Shown piece after piece: positions 23,930 through 33,914 of a stretch of DNA of 64,000 nt; positions within the stretch are counted from its first letter, which is position 1; every line of letters starts with the position of its first letter. This DNA is from CAYTSA01 sp964440345. Lineage in GTDB: Bacteria > Desulfobacterota > Desulfovibrionia > Desulfovibrionales > Desulfovibrionaceae. Position numbers and translations under genes: made by a program. The stretch spans positions 15,020 to 79,019 of the forward strand of contig CAYTSA010000007.1 in assembly GCA_964440345.1 (NCBI GenBank), in the 5' to 3' direction. Under the pieces are notes generated by a model. The model did not search any database. It was not told the origin of the DNA and worked only from the letters and a program-made list of their open reading frames with translations.

Positions 23930-25936
23930 TTATCCATTTTTCTGCAGCACCGACTCTGCAGCCTTTACCACGTTTTCCTTGGTAAAGCCAAAGAATTCGA
24001 AAAGCTCTTTGCCTGGGGCGGATTCGCCAAACCTGTCCATGCCTACCACTGCGCCGTCCAGGCCTACGTAAGCGCGCCAGAACGGGGAACAGCCTGCCTC
24101 CACAGCCACCCGCGCCCGCACCGCCGGCGGCAGCACCTGATCGCGGTAAGCCGCGTCCTGTCTGTCGAACCGCTCAGTACAGGGCATGGAGACAACGCGC
24201 ACCTTCACGCCCTTGCCAGTCAAGGCGTCGGCTGCGTCCATACACAGGCCAAGCTCAGAGCCGGTTCCAAGTAGAATAACGTCGGTTTGGCCCTCGCAGT
24301 CCTTGAGCACGTAGCCGCCGCGTTCTATGGCTGCTATCTGCTCCGGTGTCCGGTCCATTTGCGGCAATCCCTGGCGCGACAGAATCAGCATCGAAGGTTT
24401 ATCCTCGTTGGTCAGCGCGCATTTCCAGGCTACAGCGGTTTCGGTATTATCCGCGGGCCGCCAAGTTTCGCTGTTGGGAATGAGCCGCAACGAGGCCACG
24501 TGCTCCACAGGCTGGTGCGTGGGGCCGTCCTCGCCCACGCCGATGGAGTCGTGGGTAAGCACGTGGACCACCCGCAGGCGCATCATGCCCGCCAGCCGAA
24601 TGGCGTTGCGCATGTAGTCTGAAAACACCAGAAACGTACCGGCGTAGGGTATGAAACCGCCGTGTAGGGCCATGCCGTTCATCATGGCGGCCATGGCGAA
24701 CTCCCGGACGCCGTACTCCAGGTAGTTGCCGGCCATGTCGTCCTTGACGGCCAGTTTGGAAACCTGGGTTTTCGTGCCGTTGGAGCCAGACAGGTCCGCC
24801 GAGCCGCCAAAGAGCTCCGGCATGCGCTGCTTGAAGTCATAGAGGCTGGCCTGGGAAGCTTTGCGGGTGGCCAGGGAATCCTTGCGGTTTACAGCGTTTT
24901 GCACAGCCTCGCCGGCAACAGCGTCAAAACCGTCTGGCAACTGATGCGTCATGCGGCGCTGGAATTCCGCGGCTTCAGCGGGATATTCCTTGCGGTACGC
25001 GTCGAACAGCGCAGTCCATTCCGCCTGGCTTTTGGCGCCTCTTTTCTGGGCGTCCCAGCCCTGCCGCACAGCGTCAGGAACCATGAACGGCTCCTCGTCC
25101 CAGCACATGAATTCGCGGGCGTTGCAGCAGCCGTCTTCTCCCAAGGGCGAACCGTGGCACTTGGCGCTGCCAGCGTGGTCTGGCGAACCGAAGCCAATCT
25201 GAGTGCGGCAGCAGATGAGGCTGGGCCGGCGCTGCACGGCCCGGGCTTCCTCCAGGGCGGCGCGCACGTCGTCGCCATCGTGGCCGTCCACGTCCCGGAC
25301 CACGTGCCAGCCATAGGCCTCGAAGCGGCGCGCGGTCTTGTCTGCAAACCAGGTTTCCACGTTGCCCTCAATGGAAATGCCGTTGTCGTCGTACAGGGCG
25401 ATGAGCTTACCCAGGCCGTAAGAGCCGGCCAGGGAGCAAGCCTCGTGGGAAAGCCCCTCCATCATGCAGCCGTCGCCCATGAACGCATAGGTGTAGTGGT
25501 CCACAATGTCGTATCCAGGCCGGTTGAACTGGGCGGCCAGCACGCGCTCGGCCAGAGCCATGCCCACGGCTGTGGCTATTCCCTGGCCCAGGGGGCCGGT
25601 GGTGGTTTCCACTCCGGGAGTCATTCCGTATTCTGGATGCCCAGGGGTCTTAGAGTGCATCTGGCGGAAATTCTTGATGTCCTCGATGCTCACATCATAC
25701 CCTGTAAGATGCAAAACCGCGTAGAGGAGCATGGAGGCGTGCCCGTTGGAAAGAACAAACCGGTCGCGGTTGTACCAGCTCGGGTCCTCCGGGTTGTGCC
25801 GGAAAAAGCCGTTGAAAAGGGCTTCGGCCATATCGGCCATGCCCAGCGGCGCGCCAGGATGACCGGAATTGGCCTTCTGAATGGCGTCCATGGAAAGAGC
25901 CCGAATAGCGTTGGCAAGCTGACGATGCGTGGTCAT
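23930..25936 (-). CDS. tkt: transketolase
   Basis: This 668-residue thiamine-diphosphate enzyme moves two-carbon units in the CBB and pentose phosphate pathways. The TPP motif GDGCMMEGLSHEACSLAGSYGLGKLIALYDDN is near 155; other landmarks are HPEYGMTPGVETTTGPLGQG, the pyrimidine-domain EYGVREFAMAAMMNG and HDSIGVGEDGPTHQPVEH. Full length matches the family. Start 25936 follows AAGGAGGG at good spacing. It is the first gene of a run leading through the flavoprotein, FeS protein, fba, rpe and the sigma-54 activator; a gap of 384 bases upstream suggests its own promoter. Confidence 0.97.
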   Translation of the reverse strand: MTTHRQLANAIRALSMDAIQKANSGHPGAPLGMADMAEALFNGFFRHNPEDPSWYNRDRFVLSNGHASMLLYAVLHLTGYDVSIEDIKNFRQMHSKTPGHPEYGMTPGVETTTGPLGQGIATAVGMALAERVLAAQFNRPGYDIVDHYTYAFMGDGCMMEGLSHEACSLAGSYGLGKLIALYDDNGISIEGNVETWFADKTARRFEAYGWHVVRDVDGHDGDDVRAALEEARAVQRRPSLICCRTQIGFGSPDHAGSAKCHGSPLGEDGCCNAREFMCWDEEPFMVPDAVRQGWDAQKRGAKSQAEWTALFDAYRKEYPAEAAEFQRRMTHQLPDGFDAVAGEAVQNAVNRKDSLATRKASQASLYDFKQRMPELFGGSADLSGSNGTKTQVSKLAVKDDMAGNYLEYGVREFAMAAMMNGMALHGGFIPYAGTFLVFSDYMRNAIRLAGMMRLRVVHVLTHDSIGVGEDGPTHQPVEHVASLRLIPNSETWRPADNTETAVAWKCALTNEDKPSMLILSRQGLPQMDRTPEQIAAIERGGYVLKDCEGQTDVILLGTGSELGLCMDAADALTGKGVKVRVVSMPCTERFDRQDAAYRDQVLPPAVRARVAVEAGCSPFWRAYVGLDGAVVGMDRFGESAPGKELFEFFGFTKENVVKAAESVLQKNG

Positions 25937-26320
25937 GTGAATCCCTCCTTGCGGCAAACGCCGCAGCTGGCCGTTTCCCTGTTACAGGACGGCGGAATGA
26001 ATACGGCTGTAGATGCTGCACGCCTGCATGGCGCAAAACTGGCGCCCGCCCATATCGATAAAACGGCTCCATGCATGCAACCGATTGCAGTTATGACGCA
26101 TATGATCAGTGGCGACGTTCAGCGTGTGCAAATCTTCTCCCTATTGGCTCAAACAGAAACAAGAATCGTACCACGACGCTGCTCACTCAAAATGTGTCAT
26201 CATTCAAAACCAATACAGCACATGAGCGCGCCATACGCACTGTGCCGCCACTGGCTCAGGCCGGGCGCAGCCGCCATGTCCTGAGACAGGCGTGACACAC
26301 CTTGAGCCAACTCCGACGCT
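25937..26320 (-). promoter_or_regulatory. tkt upstream region, no clear gene
   Basis: This is probably the promoter and leader of the tkt run. A GCGGC/GCCGC inverted repeat lies just upstream of the tkt ribosome site. A 49-codon minus-strand frame from TTG 26131 to TAA 25982 follows AGGGAGAAGA, but its composition (many His, Arg, Cys, Asn) and unusual start leave it unconvincing. No clear sigma-70 boxes were found. Confidence 0.4.
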
Positions 26321-27547
26321 CTATTTGGTAAAGAAATTGAGATAGCCGAGAAACTGCTCCAGCTCTTCGGACGGCAAGGCGGACCCCAGCAGAATGCCGG
26401 ATATCCAGCCCGCGTTGTGCGGCCTTCGGCTGGCGCTGCGGACCAGGCTGTTGATGGCCTTGGGCGTGCGCAACTCCAGCAGATGCTCAGCCACCTTGAG
26501 GGCCGGCCCCAGCTGTTTCCACAGCCGATACGGATAGGCGGACAGGGACTTGTGACTGAAGTCTTCCCGCTCAAAGGCCTCGGCCAGCACCTCGGCCGCC
26601 AGCTTGCCAGATGACAAGGCCGTGGCCACGCCTTCGGAACTGCAAGGGTTCACCAGGCCGGCGGCGTCGCCAACCAGAATGAAATTGTCCCCGTGCACCG
26701 TGCGCCACGTACTGCCCACCGGCAACACGCGCACATTTACCGGCCCCATGCGCTCGGCAAACTCAAAGCGTTCGGCAATGCGTGTTTCACTGATGACATG
26801 CTGCAGAATGGCCCTGGGATTAATTCGCTTGCGTTTGAGCGCATACATGGGGATGGACAGCCCGACGTTGGTCAGTCCGCTTTCTGTGGGATATATCCAC
26901 ACATAGCCGGGCAGCAGATCCTCCAGAAAATGAACCTCCAGCCGGCCCGTAACACCTAAAACATAGCGGAAATAAGCCCTGGCCGCCAAAGCCCGGTACT
27001 CTGTATAGCGCGGGACGCCCAGCCGGCGCGACACTGCAGAAAAAACCCCGTCAGCGCCCACCACTGCCCGGCAGGTAAATTCGTGCATGCGGCCGCCGCC
27101 CAGCTCTGCCGTCACGCAGAGGCGGCCATCGTCCAGCCGCTCTACGTTCTGTACTGTGCACCAGTCCATGACCGTGGCTTCCTGTTGCACTGCGCGGGCC
27201 AACAGGTCGTCCAGAATGATGCGCCGGCAGATCATGCCAGTCACCGGTATGCCCGGCTCCACCTTGAGCAGCGGCACGGTGACAGACACGTCTCCAGGCG
27301 TGAAGTAGGAAATTTCGCTGACTGGGGTGTGAGGCTCGCGGGTCAGGTCCTGTAGCACCCCCAGCTCGTCCAGGCTGGCCAGACTGGTGGAAGAAAGGGC
27401 GTCGCCGCAGACCTTGTCGCGCGGAAATTTCTCCTTGTCCAGCACAAGCACGGAAAGTCCCTTGCGCGCTGCGTGCAGCGCTGCAGAGGAACCGGCCGGC
27501 CCCATCCCAGCGACGATAACGTCATATTCCCCGGCTAGTTCTGGCAT
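26321..27547 (-). CDS. geranylgeranyl-reductase-family flavoprotein
   Basis: The 408-residue FAD enzyme has the ADP-binding motif YDVIVAGMGPAGSSAALHAARKG at the N-terminus, KVCGDALSS (the family's PxxKxCGD-like region), and GDAAGLVNPCSSEGVATALSSGKLAAEV near 285. These features place it in the geranylgeranyl reductase/halogenase-like family, whose members reduce isoprenoid double bonds or act on other lipids. Start 27547 is chosen because the family begins just before the Rossmann fold; the ribosome site is modest (AAGGCG). It lies between tkt and the CbbY-like phosphatase on the same strand. A direct role in carbon fixation is not known; it may reduce a quinone or lipid tail. Confidence 0.82.
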   Translation of the reverse strand: MPELAGEYDVIVAGMGPAGSSAALHAARKGLSVLVLDKEKFPRDKVCGDALSSTSLASLDELGVLQDLTREPHTPVSEISYFTPGDVSVTVPLLKVEPGIPVTGMICRRIILDDLLARAVQQEATVMDWCTVQNVERLDDGRLCVTAELGGGRMHEFTCRAVVGADGVFSAVSRRLGVPRYTEYRALAARAYFRYVLGVTGRLEVHFLEDLLPGYVWIYPTESGLTNVGLSIPMYALKRKRINPRAILQHVISETRIAERFEFAERMGPVNVRVLPVGSTWRTVHGDNFILVGDAAGLVNPCSSEGVATALSSGKLAAEVLAEAFEREDFSHKSLSAYPYRLWKQLGPALKVAEHLLELRTPKAINSLVRSASRRPHNAGWISGILLGSALPSEELEQFLGYLNFFTK

Positions 27548-27674
27548 GCTCGCCTTGTGGTTGCAGCCTTGGGTCTGCCTGGCGCATATCCATAACGCCA
27601 TACGCGCTGTGAACGTCCGCCTTTGCCTTCAGACGCTTGTAAATTGTTTCCCTCATCCAGGCAAGGAAAAGCCG

Positions 27675-28454
27675 TCAATAGAGCAGACTGCGCAACACCT
27701 CCACGTCAACCACGCCGCTGCAGTTCATATCTGCCGGTCCAACAAGCAGGTCCGCGGGCGCGCCCGGCGCGCCCAGGTGTGAAAAAACTGCTGCCGCGCC
27801 AAAAAAATCTTCGTCCCGAGTATACATAGACGGAGTGACAACCGTAGTAATCCCTGCTGCCATGGCGGCCGCCAAACCGTTGTGCGAATCCTCCACCGCC
27901 ACGCACTGCTGCGGCGAAGCGTCCAAGGCAGCTAGGACGTTTTCGTAAGCGTCCGGCGAGGGCTTTTTCTTTGCCACGTCTTCGCCGGCCACGATGGCCG
28001 CCCACCCCTGTTCACCGTGGTCGAAAACATGTTCCAGCAGGGCCGTTACGTTGGAGCGACTGGTGGTAGTGGCGATGGCGAGACGCACGCCTTCCCCCCT
28101 GGCCTGGGCAATGAGCCGGCGCACGCCGGGACGCAGCTCTACCTCGCTGGAGCGCAGCATGGCCTTGAACAACCCTGTTTTGTATTCGTGAAGCTCCCGC
28201 ACCCAGGCCCATTCAGCCTCAGCGCTTGCAAACGCTGGAACTTGCGCCGTAACCTTCCCGCCATGTTCCTGCATATACTGAAGAATACGCTCCTTGCCTC
28301 CCGTGGTCTTGAGCAGTTCTGCATACATATCCCGGGACCAGCGCCAGTTCAACCCCTTAGCGGCAAAGGCTGCATTGAACGCCGCCCGGTGCAGTTCCTC
28401 GCTCTCCAGCAGCGTGCCGTCCACATCCCAGATAATGCAGTCCAGATTTGCCAT
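27675..28454 (-). CDS. cbbY: HAD-family phosphatase, CbbY-like
   Basis: The 259-residue HAD hydrolase has nucleophile motif IIWDVDGTLLESEELHR, motif II in ATTTSRS, the catalytic Lys in KKKPSPDAYENVL, and the acidic motif VAVEDSHNGLAAAMAAG. The cap domain between residues 18 and 90 is that of CbbY/beta-phosphoglucomutase relatives. In RuBisCO-bearing bacteria CbbY removes the inhibitory sugar xylulose 1,5-bisphosphate; location next to RuBisCO supports this reading. The start MANLDC is preferred over upstream codons on homology grounds; its ribosome site is weak. Confidence 0.85.
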   Translation of the reverse strand: MANLDCIIWDVDGTLLESEELHRAAFNAAFAAKGLNWRWSRDMYAELLKTTGGKERILQYMQEHGGKVTAQVPAFASAEAEWAWVRELHEYKTGLFKAMLRSSEVELRPGVRRLIAQARGEGVRLAIATTTSRSNVTALLEHVFDHGEQGWAAIVAGEDVAKKKPSPDAYENVLAALDASPQQCVAVEDSHNGLAAAMAAGITTVVTPSMYTRDEDFFGAAAVFSHLGAPGAPADLLVGPADMNCSGVVDVEVLRSLLY

Positions 28455-28497
28455 AGCGCCTGAGTTTTCCTGACACGTTATACTTTTTATATTTTCC

Positions 28498-28556
28498 TGA
28501 AACACTTGTATATTGCTTCAGGAGCGGGCGTTGTCTCAACGCGAAAGTGCATTAAG
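28498..28556 (+). repeat. conserved intergenic element, copy B
   Basis: On the plus strand this matches copy A (14992-15050, minus strand) at about 47 of 59 positions, keeping GCGTTGTCTCAA and GCGAAA. The inverted repeat at its start is less perfect than in copy A. It lies between cbbY and the RuBisCO terminator, in the region that should hold the cbbY promoter. Confidence 0.65.
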
Positions 28557-28599
28557 GGAGCCGGGCAACCATTCTGGAGAACATGATTGCCCGGCTCCC
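28556..28599 (-). terminator. hairpin after the RuBisCO gene
   Basis: Perfect 13-bp arms at 28556-28568 and 28587-28599 (core GAGCCGGGC) lie 70 bases after the RuBisCO stop. On the minus strand TTAATGC follows rather than a long T-run, so termination may be partial, allowing some read-through into cbbY. Confidence 0.65.
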
Positions 28600-28669
28600 C
28601 ATGGGAAGGAGGAAACGATTGCGCCGACCGTGCGGCGCAGCCGCAACCAAGGGAGAAAACTCCGCCTAT

Positions 28670-30061
28670 TTACACGCCTAACTGCTCCCGCCAACCTGGA
28701 TACAAGGCGTCAGCGTCGTGGGAGAAGGACTCAAAAGCCCGGGCCAGTTCCCTGTGCTCCTTGGCGTATTCCACCAGATTCACGCCAGCCCGCCAGGCGT
28801 CGTGGGCTTGACGCAGAGAAACCGCGCCCGCAGTAGGACCGTCCAGGTGGCCAAAGGCCCCGCCGCCCGAGGTCTGGCAGAAGTTGGAGTGGCCCAGGTT
28901 GTCGAAAAAGCCAGGCAGCCGGAGGGCGTTCATGCCGCCGGAGATCATGGGCGTGGTCGCCTTCATGCCCCACCATTTCTGGTAGTAGTATGGCCCTTGC
29001 GCTTCGTCTCTCTCCAGGGTGTAGGCAAAGATGGTGTCCGTCTTCTCGCCCTCCATCTTGCCGTAGCCCATGGTGCCGGTGTGGATGCCGGATGCGCCTT
29101 GCAGCCGCGCCATTTTGCACAACACGTACGCGGTGTAGCCCCGCTTGGATTGCGGCGAGGTAATGGAGCCGTGGCCAGCCCGGTGGTAGTGCAGAAACTG
29201 GCTGGGAAAACGGCGGCGACAGGCAGTAATCGCCGCCGGCCCGCCCACGTAACCGTCAATGAGAAAAGCTACGTGGTTGGCGTTTTCGCCAAAGGTCTCC
29301 AGAATGTATTCACCGCGGGCGATAATCTCGAACGGATCGTCCGCGGTGATGTTGGCGGAGAAAATCTTGGCCTGGCCGGTTTCGTCCTGGGCCCTGCGCA
29401 TTGCGTCGGCAACAACTTTGATGGTTTCCTTGAGCGGCGAGAACACTTGGTTGCCCTGAGGCTCGTCGTTTTTTACAAAATCCCCGCCCAGCCAAAACTG
29501 ATAGCAGGCGTCGGCAAAAGGCTGGGGCCGCAAACCAAGTTTGGGTTTGATGATGGTGCCCACTATCATGCCGCCGTTTTCCAAGGGCCGGCCCATGATG
29601 CGCCAGAAGTCCTGGATGTTCACCGCCGGGCCGTCAAAAAGTTGCATGTAAGATCGGGGAACGTAAAAGTCGTACATCTTGGAATAGGCCACGTCGCTCA
29701 TGCCCTGGTTGTTGCCTATGCACAGGGTGAGAAAGCTGACAATCATGGCCCGCCCGTCAGTAATATTGCGGTCGAACAGCTCCACCGGGTAGGCGATCTT
29801 CATCAGATAGTCGCCGTCGCTTTCCTGGGTAAATTCGTAGACCAGCGCGTCCACTCCCTTGGTAAAGTCATCTGTAGTGCACACTTCAACATTGGTGCCA
29901 GTGCTAGATTCAGCTGCGAAATGAGCCGCCACCGAGACCGGGTCAAAGCCGTCCTTGGGCTTGATTTTGTATGCACACAGCACGTGGCGGTCGCCAGCAA
30001 TGAGCTCGTCTTCCTTAAGGTCAAAATTCACGTAGCGTTTGGTCTGATCCAACAAGGCCAT
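28670..30061 (-). CDS. cbbM: ribulose-1,5-bisphosphate carboxylase, form II
   Basis: This 463-residue large-subunit-only RuBisCO fixes CO2 onto ribulose 1,5-bisphosphate. It reads very like Rhodospirillum rubrum CbbM through most of its length: AAHFAAESSTGTNVEVCTTDDF, TIIKPKLGLRP (catalytic Lys), GGDFVKNDEPQGNQ (carbamylated Lys with Asp-Glu metal ligands), HYHRAGHG, GIHTGTMGYGKMEG (loop 6 Lys), SGGMNALRLPGF and GGGAFGHLDGP. All catalytic residues appear intact, so it is a true form II enzyme, not a form IV RuBisCO-like protein. No small-subunit gene is nearby, as expected. TAAGGAGG precedes the start. Divergent cbbR lies 152 bases upstream, implying CbbR control. Confidence 0.98.
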   Translation of the reverse strand: MALLDQTKRYVNFDLKEDELIAGDRHVLCAYKIKPKDGFDPVSVAAHFAAESSTGTNVEVCTTDDFTKGVDALVYEFTQESDGDYLMKIAYPVELFDRNITDGRAMIVSFLTLCIGNNQGMSDVAYSKMYDFYVPRSYMQLFDGPAVNIQDFWRIMGRPLENGGMIVGTIIKPKLGLRPQPFADACYQFWLGGDFVKNDEPQGNQVFSPLKETIKVVADAMRRAQDETGQAKIFSANITADDPFEIIARGEYILETFGENANHVAFLIDGYVGGPAAITACRRRFPSQFLHYHRAGHGSITSPQSKRGYTAYVLCKMARLQGASGIHTGTMGYGKMEGEKTDTIFAYTLERDEAQGPYYYQKWWGMKATTPMISGGMNALRLPGFFDNLGHSNFCQTSGGGAFGHLDGPTAGAVSLRQAHDAWRAGVNLVEYAKEHRELARAFESFSHDADALYPGWREQLGV

Positions 30062-30213
30062 GGTTTTCCTCCTTACCGTAATAGATTGGCCCTTTCAACT
30101 GAAGCGGCGAAGCGCCGCCTGAGAATATGCTGATTTCCAGTTATGGACACCATAGCCATGCTGTGCTAAAGAATCAAATCAATATATTTTTCATTCACCA
30201 TAGAGAATAATTT
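30062..30213. promoter_or_regulatory. cbbM-cbbR divergent control region
   Basis: The region separates divergent cbbM and cbbR and should carry CbbR sites. Inverted repeats are seen: TATGG (30142-30146) with CCATA (30150-30154), and another CCATA/TATGG pair flanking about ten bases near 30198-30217, just at the cbbR start. They are candidate LysR-type operators. The stretch is AT-rich near 30170-30212. Confidence 0.5.
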
Positions 30214-31152
30214 ATGGACATCGACACCAGCACTGAACATCTTATTCGGCATGTCACGTTACGGCAATTCCAGATATTTAAAGCTGTTGCGGACGCAAAC
30301 AGCTTCTCAAAGGCTGCTGAGCAGCTGTTTCTTACGCAGCCCACAGTATCCATGCAGGTAAAAAAACTGGCTGAAACTGTTGGGTCGCCCCTCTTCGAGC
30401 AGGTGGGGAAAAGGCTCTACCTTACAGCTGCTGGCGAGCGCGTGCTGGCCTGCGGCGAAGCCATGTTCGACGCCTTGGAGGGAATGCGCATGTCTTTGGC
30501 GGATATGGTCGGGCTCAAGCGCGGCCGGCTGCGGCTGAGCGTTGTGACCACAGCTGAATATTTTGCTCCCCGCGTGCTCGGTGCCTTTTGCGAGAAATAT
30601 CCGCATATAGAGATAGAGCTGCGGGTGGTGAACCGGCGGCAGCTGCTCTCCCGCATAGCAGCCAACGCCGACGACATGTACATTCTGGGCCAGCCGCCTG
30701 AAAAATTGCATTTGGTGAATACCCCGTTTATGCAAAACCCGCAGGTGGCTTTGGCTTCATACTCGCATCCGCTGGTTGGGAGCAAAAGCGTTTCCCTGGA
30801 GCGTTTTGCCCAGGAGCCCATGATCATGCGCGAAGCTGGCTCCGGAACGCGAAAAGCCGTGGAGAAACTTTTTCGGGACAATGGGCTGCAACTGCGTATT
30901 CGCATGGAGCTGGGCAGTAACGAAGCCATCAAACAAGCTGTGGCCGGTGGTTTGGGGGTGTCGATACTTTCCAGCAATACGCTGGTGGGACTGGGCCGCA
31001 CGCAGCGGCTGGCAATTCTTGACGTGCAGGGATTCCCTCTGTCCCGGCAGTGGCGGCTGGTCTACCCCCAGGGCAAGGAGCTGACGCCCGTGGCGCAAGC
31101 GTTTTACGACTTTGTGCTACAAGAAAGCGAGCACATTATGGACAGCGTCTGA
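30214..31152 (+). CDS. cbbR: LysR-type regulator, CbbR
   Basis: The 312 residues have an N-terminal winged helix (LRQFQIFKAVADANSFSKAAEQLFLTQPTVSMQVKKLAE, residues 12-50) and a LysR substrate-binding domain. It is transcribed divergently from cbbM, the classic position of CbbR, which senses metabolites such as RuBP or NADPH and activates CBB genes. The helix-turn-helix sequence closely fits CbbR. The start has no clear ribosome site, and the ATG sits in an inverted repeat that could mediate autoregulation. A hairpin follows the gene before convergent ftsZ. Confidence 0.93.
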   Translation: MDIDTSTEHLIRHVTLRQFQIFKAVADANSFSKAAEQLFLTQPTVSMQVKKLAETVGSPLFEQVGKRLYLTAAGERVLACGEAMFDALEGMRMSLADMVGLKRGRLRLSVVTTAEYFAPRVLGAFCEKYPHIEIELRVVNRRQLLSRIAANADDMYILGQPPEKLHLVNTPFMQNPQVALASYSHPLVGSKSVSLERFAQEPMIMREAGSGTRKAVEKLFRDNGLQLRIRMELGSNEAIKQAVAGGLGVSILSSNTLVGLGRTQRLAILDVQGFPLSRQWRLVYPQGKELTPVAQAFYDFVLQESEHIMDSV

Positions 31153-31208
31153 AGACGCACCCCTGCGGCTGCCGCCGGCGCATTGCGCCGCTCCCTGAAC
31201 GGCCTGGC

Positions 31209-31238
31209 GGCGGACCGGGTTCGCGCTGCCGGTCCGCC
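31209..31238. terminator. hairpin between convergent cbbR and ftsZ
   Basis: GGCGGACCGG (31209-31218) and CCGGTCCGCC (31229-31238) pair perfectly over 10 bp between the two convergent stops. No T-run is present, so a bidirectional or Rho-assisted terminator is the best guess. Confidence 0.5.
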
Positions 31239-31299
31239 AATGGCCGTGGGGAGGAGGAGAGCCGTCCATCCGCTCCAACGCAGACGCCAGGTTCGGGGG

Positions 31300-32628
<1,329 letters not shown>

Positions 32629-32687
32629 GACTCTTCTCCTTATGTCCCCAAAGTGTTCTTACTCTCCTGACAGAGCCCCCGCGGTCG

Positions 32688-33914
32688 TCAGGATATGTCC
32701 GAAAACCACTTGCGCATTCTGGAAAGAATACGGTTGAAAACGTTCCCGTCCCGGATGCGAAATTTGTGCTCCACGCCTTCTTTTTCAGCGCCGTACATGA
32801 GCAGGCCCACAGCAGTGGCAAATTTGGGACTGTTCACCACGTCTTTGAGCCCGCCCACATTGCGCGGATAGCCTATGCGCGTGGGCAAGTTGAAAATCTG
32901 CTCTCCAAGTTCTTGCAACCCCTCAATTTTTGCTGTGCCGCCAGTAAGCACCACGCCTGCGGCTATCATGTTCTTGCAACCGGACCGCACCAGCTCCTGG
33001 TCCACCAGGGCCAGCACCTCCTCCATGCGCGGCTCGCATATTTCCGCCAGGGTCTGACGCTTCAACCGCCGGGCTTCCCGGCCGCCCACAGAGGGCACCT
33101 CAATTTCCTCGTCGTTGCGCACCATGTCCGCCAGGGCGCAGCCGTACTTCACTTTGATTTTCTCTGCCGAGACCATGGGCGTGCGCAGGCCAAAGGCGAT
33201 GTCGTTGGTCAGATTGGAACCGCCCAGGGCCAGTACGCCAGTGTGCTTGATGGAGTCGTTGGAGAACACAGCGATGTCTGTGGTGCCGCCGCCCAGGTCC
33301 ACAAGAGCCACGCCTATCTCCCGCTCTTCCTCGGTGAGTACGGCCTTGGCTGAGGCCAGGGCCTCCAGCACGATGTCCGCCACGTCCAAGCCAGAACGGT
33401 GGCAGGACCGGACGATATTTTGTGCAGACGTCACCGCGCCGGTAACGATGTGCACCTTTACCTCCAGCCGGACCCCAGCCATGCCCAAAGGATCGGCTAT
33501 GCCCCGCTGGTCGTCCACGATGAATTCCTGCGGCAGAATATGGATGACCTCCCGGTCCAGCGGAATGGCCACTGCCTTGGCCGCGTCCAGCACGCGCTCC
33601 ACGTCTTTGGCCGCCACTTCGCCGCCCTTGACGGCGATGACCCCGTGGCTGTTGAAGCCCTTTATGTGGCTGCCGGCAATACCAGCGTAGACAGACCGGA
33701 TTTCGCAACCAGCCATGAGCTCCGCCTCTTCCAAAGCCTTTTTGATGGACTGGACCGTTTGCTCGATGTTCACCACCACGCCTTTGCGCAAGCCTGTGGA
33801 CGGGCTGTTGCCTATGCCGACAATGTCCACTCCTTCAGACGTGGCTTCTCCCACCACAGCGCAGATTTTGGTAGTGCCGATGTCCAGCCCTACAATGAGA
33901 TCGGACTTGGCCAT
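32688..33914 (-). CDS. ftsA: cell division protein FtsA
   Basis: The 408-residue actin-like ATPase tethers FtsZ to the membrane and recruits the divisome. It shows IVGLDIGTTKICAVVGE (phosphate 1), VALVDLGGGTTDIAVF (phosphate 2), VVLTGGTAKIEGL (adenosine) and a C-terminal amphipathic stretch (NRILSRMRKWFSDIS) for membrane binding. ATG 33914 follows AAGGAGGAG and overlaps the ftsQ stop (TAATG); a longer upstream frame is non-coding extension. Confidence 0.97.
   Translation of the reverse strand: MAKSDLIVGLDIGTTKICAVVGEATSEGVDIVGIGNSPSTGLRKGVVVNIEQTVQSIKKALEEAELMAGCEIRSVYAGIAGSHIKGFNSHGVIAVKGGEVAAKDVERVLDAAKAVAIPLDREVIHILPQEFIVDDQRGIADPLGMAGVRLEVKVHIVTGAVTSAQNIVRSCHRSGLDVADIVLEALASAKAVLTEEEREIGVALVDLGGGTTDIAVFSNDSIKHTGVLALGGSNLTNDIAFGLRTPMVSAEKIKVKYGCALADMVRNDEEIEVPSVGGREARRLKRQTLAEICEPRMEEVLALVDQELVRSGCKNMIAAGVVLTGGTAKIEGLQELGEQIFNLPTRIGYPRNVGGLKDVVNSPKFATAVGLLMYGAEKEGVEHKFRIRDGNVFNRILSRMRKWFSDIS

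Noticed and set aside
25982..26131. 49-codon TTG-start frame after AGGGAGAAGA upstream of tkt
   Set aside because: Rare start, odd composition and no recognisable motif; kept only as a note in the gap description.
28498..28556. The shared 59-base element as a CbbR or cbbY promoter site
   Set aside because: The other copy lies between two convergent genes far from the CBB cluster, so a cluster-specific promoter role is unlikely.
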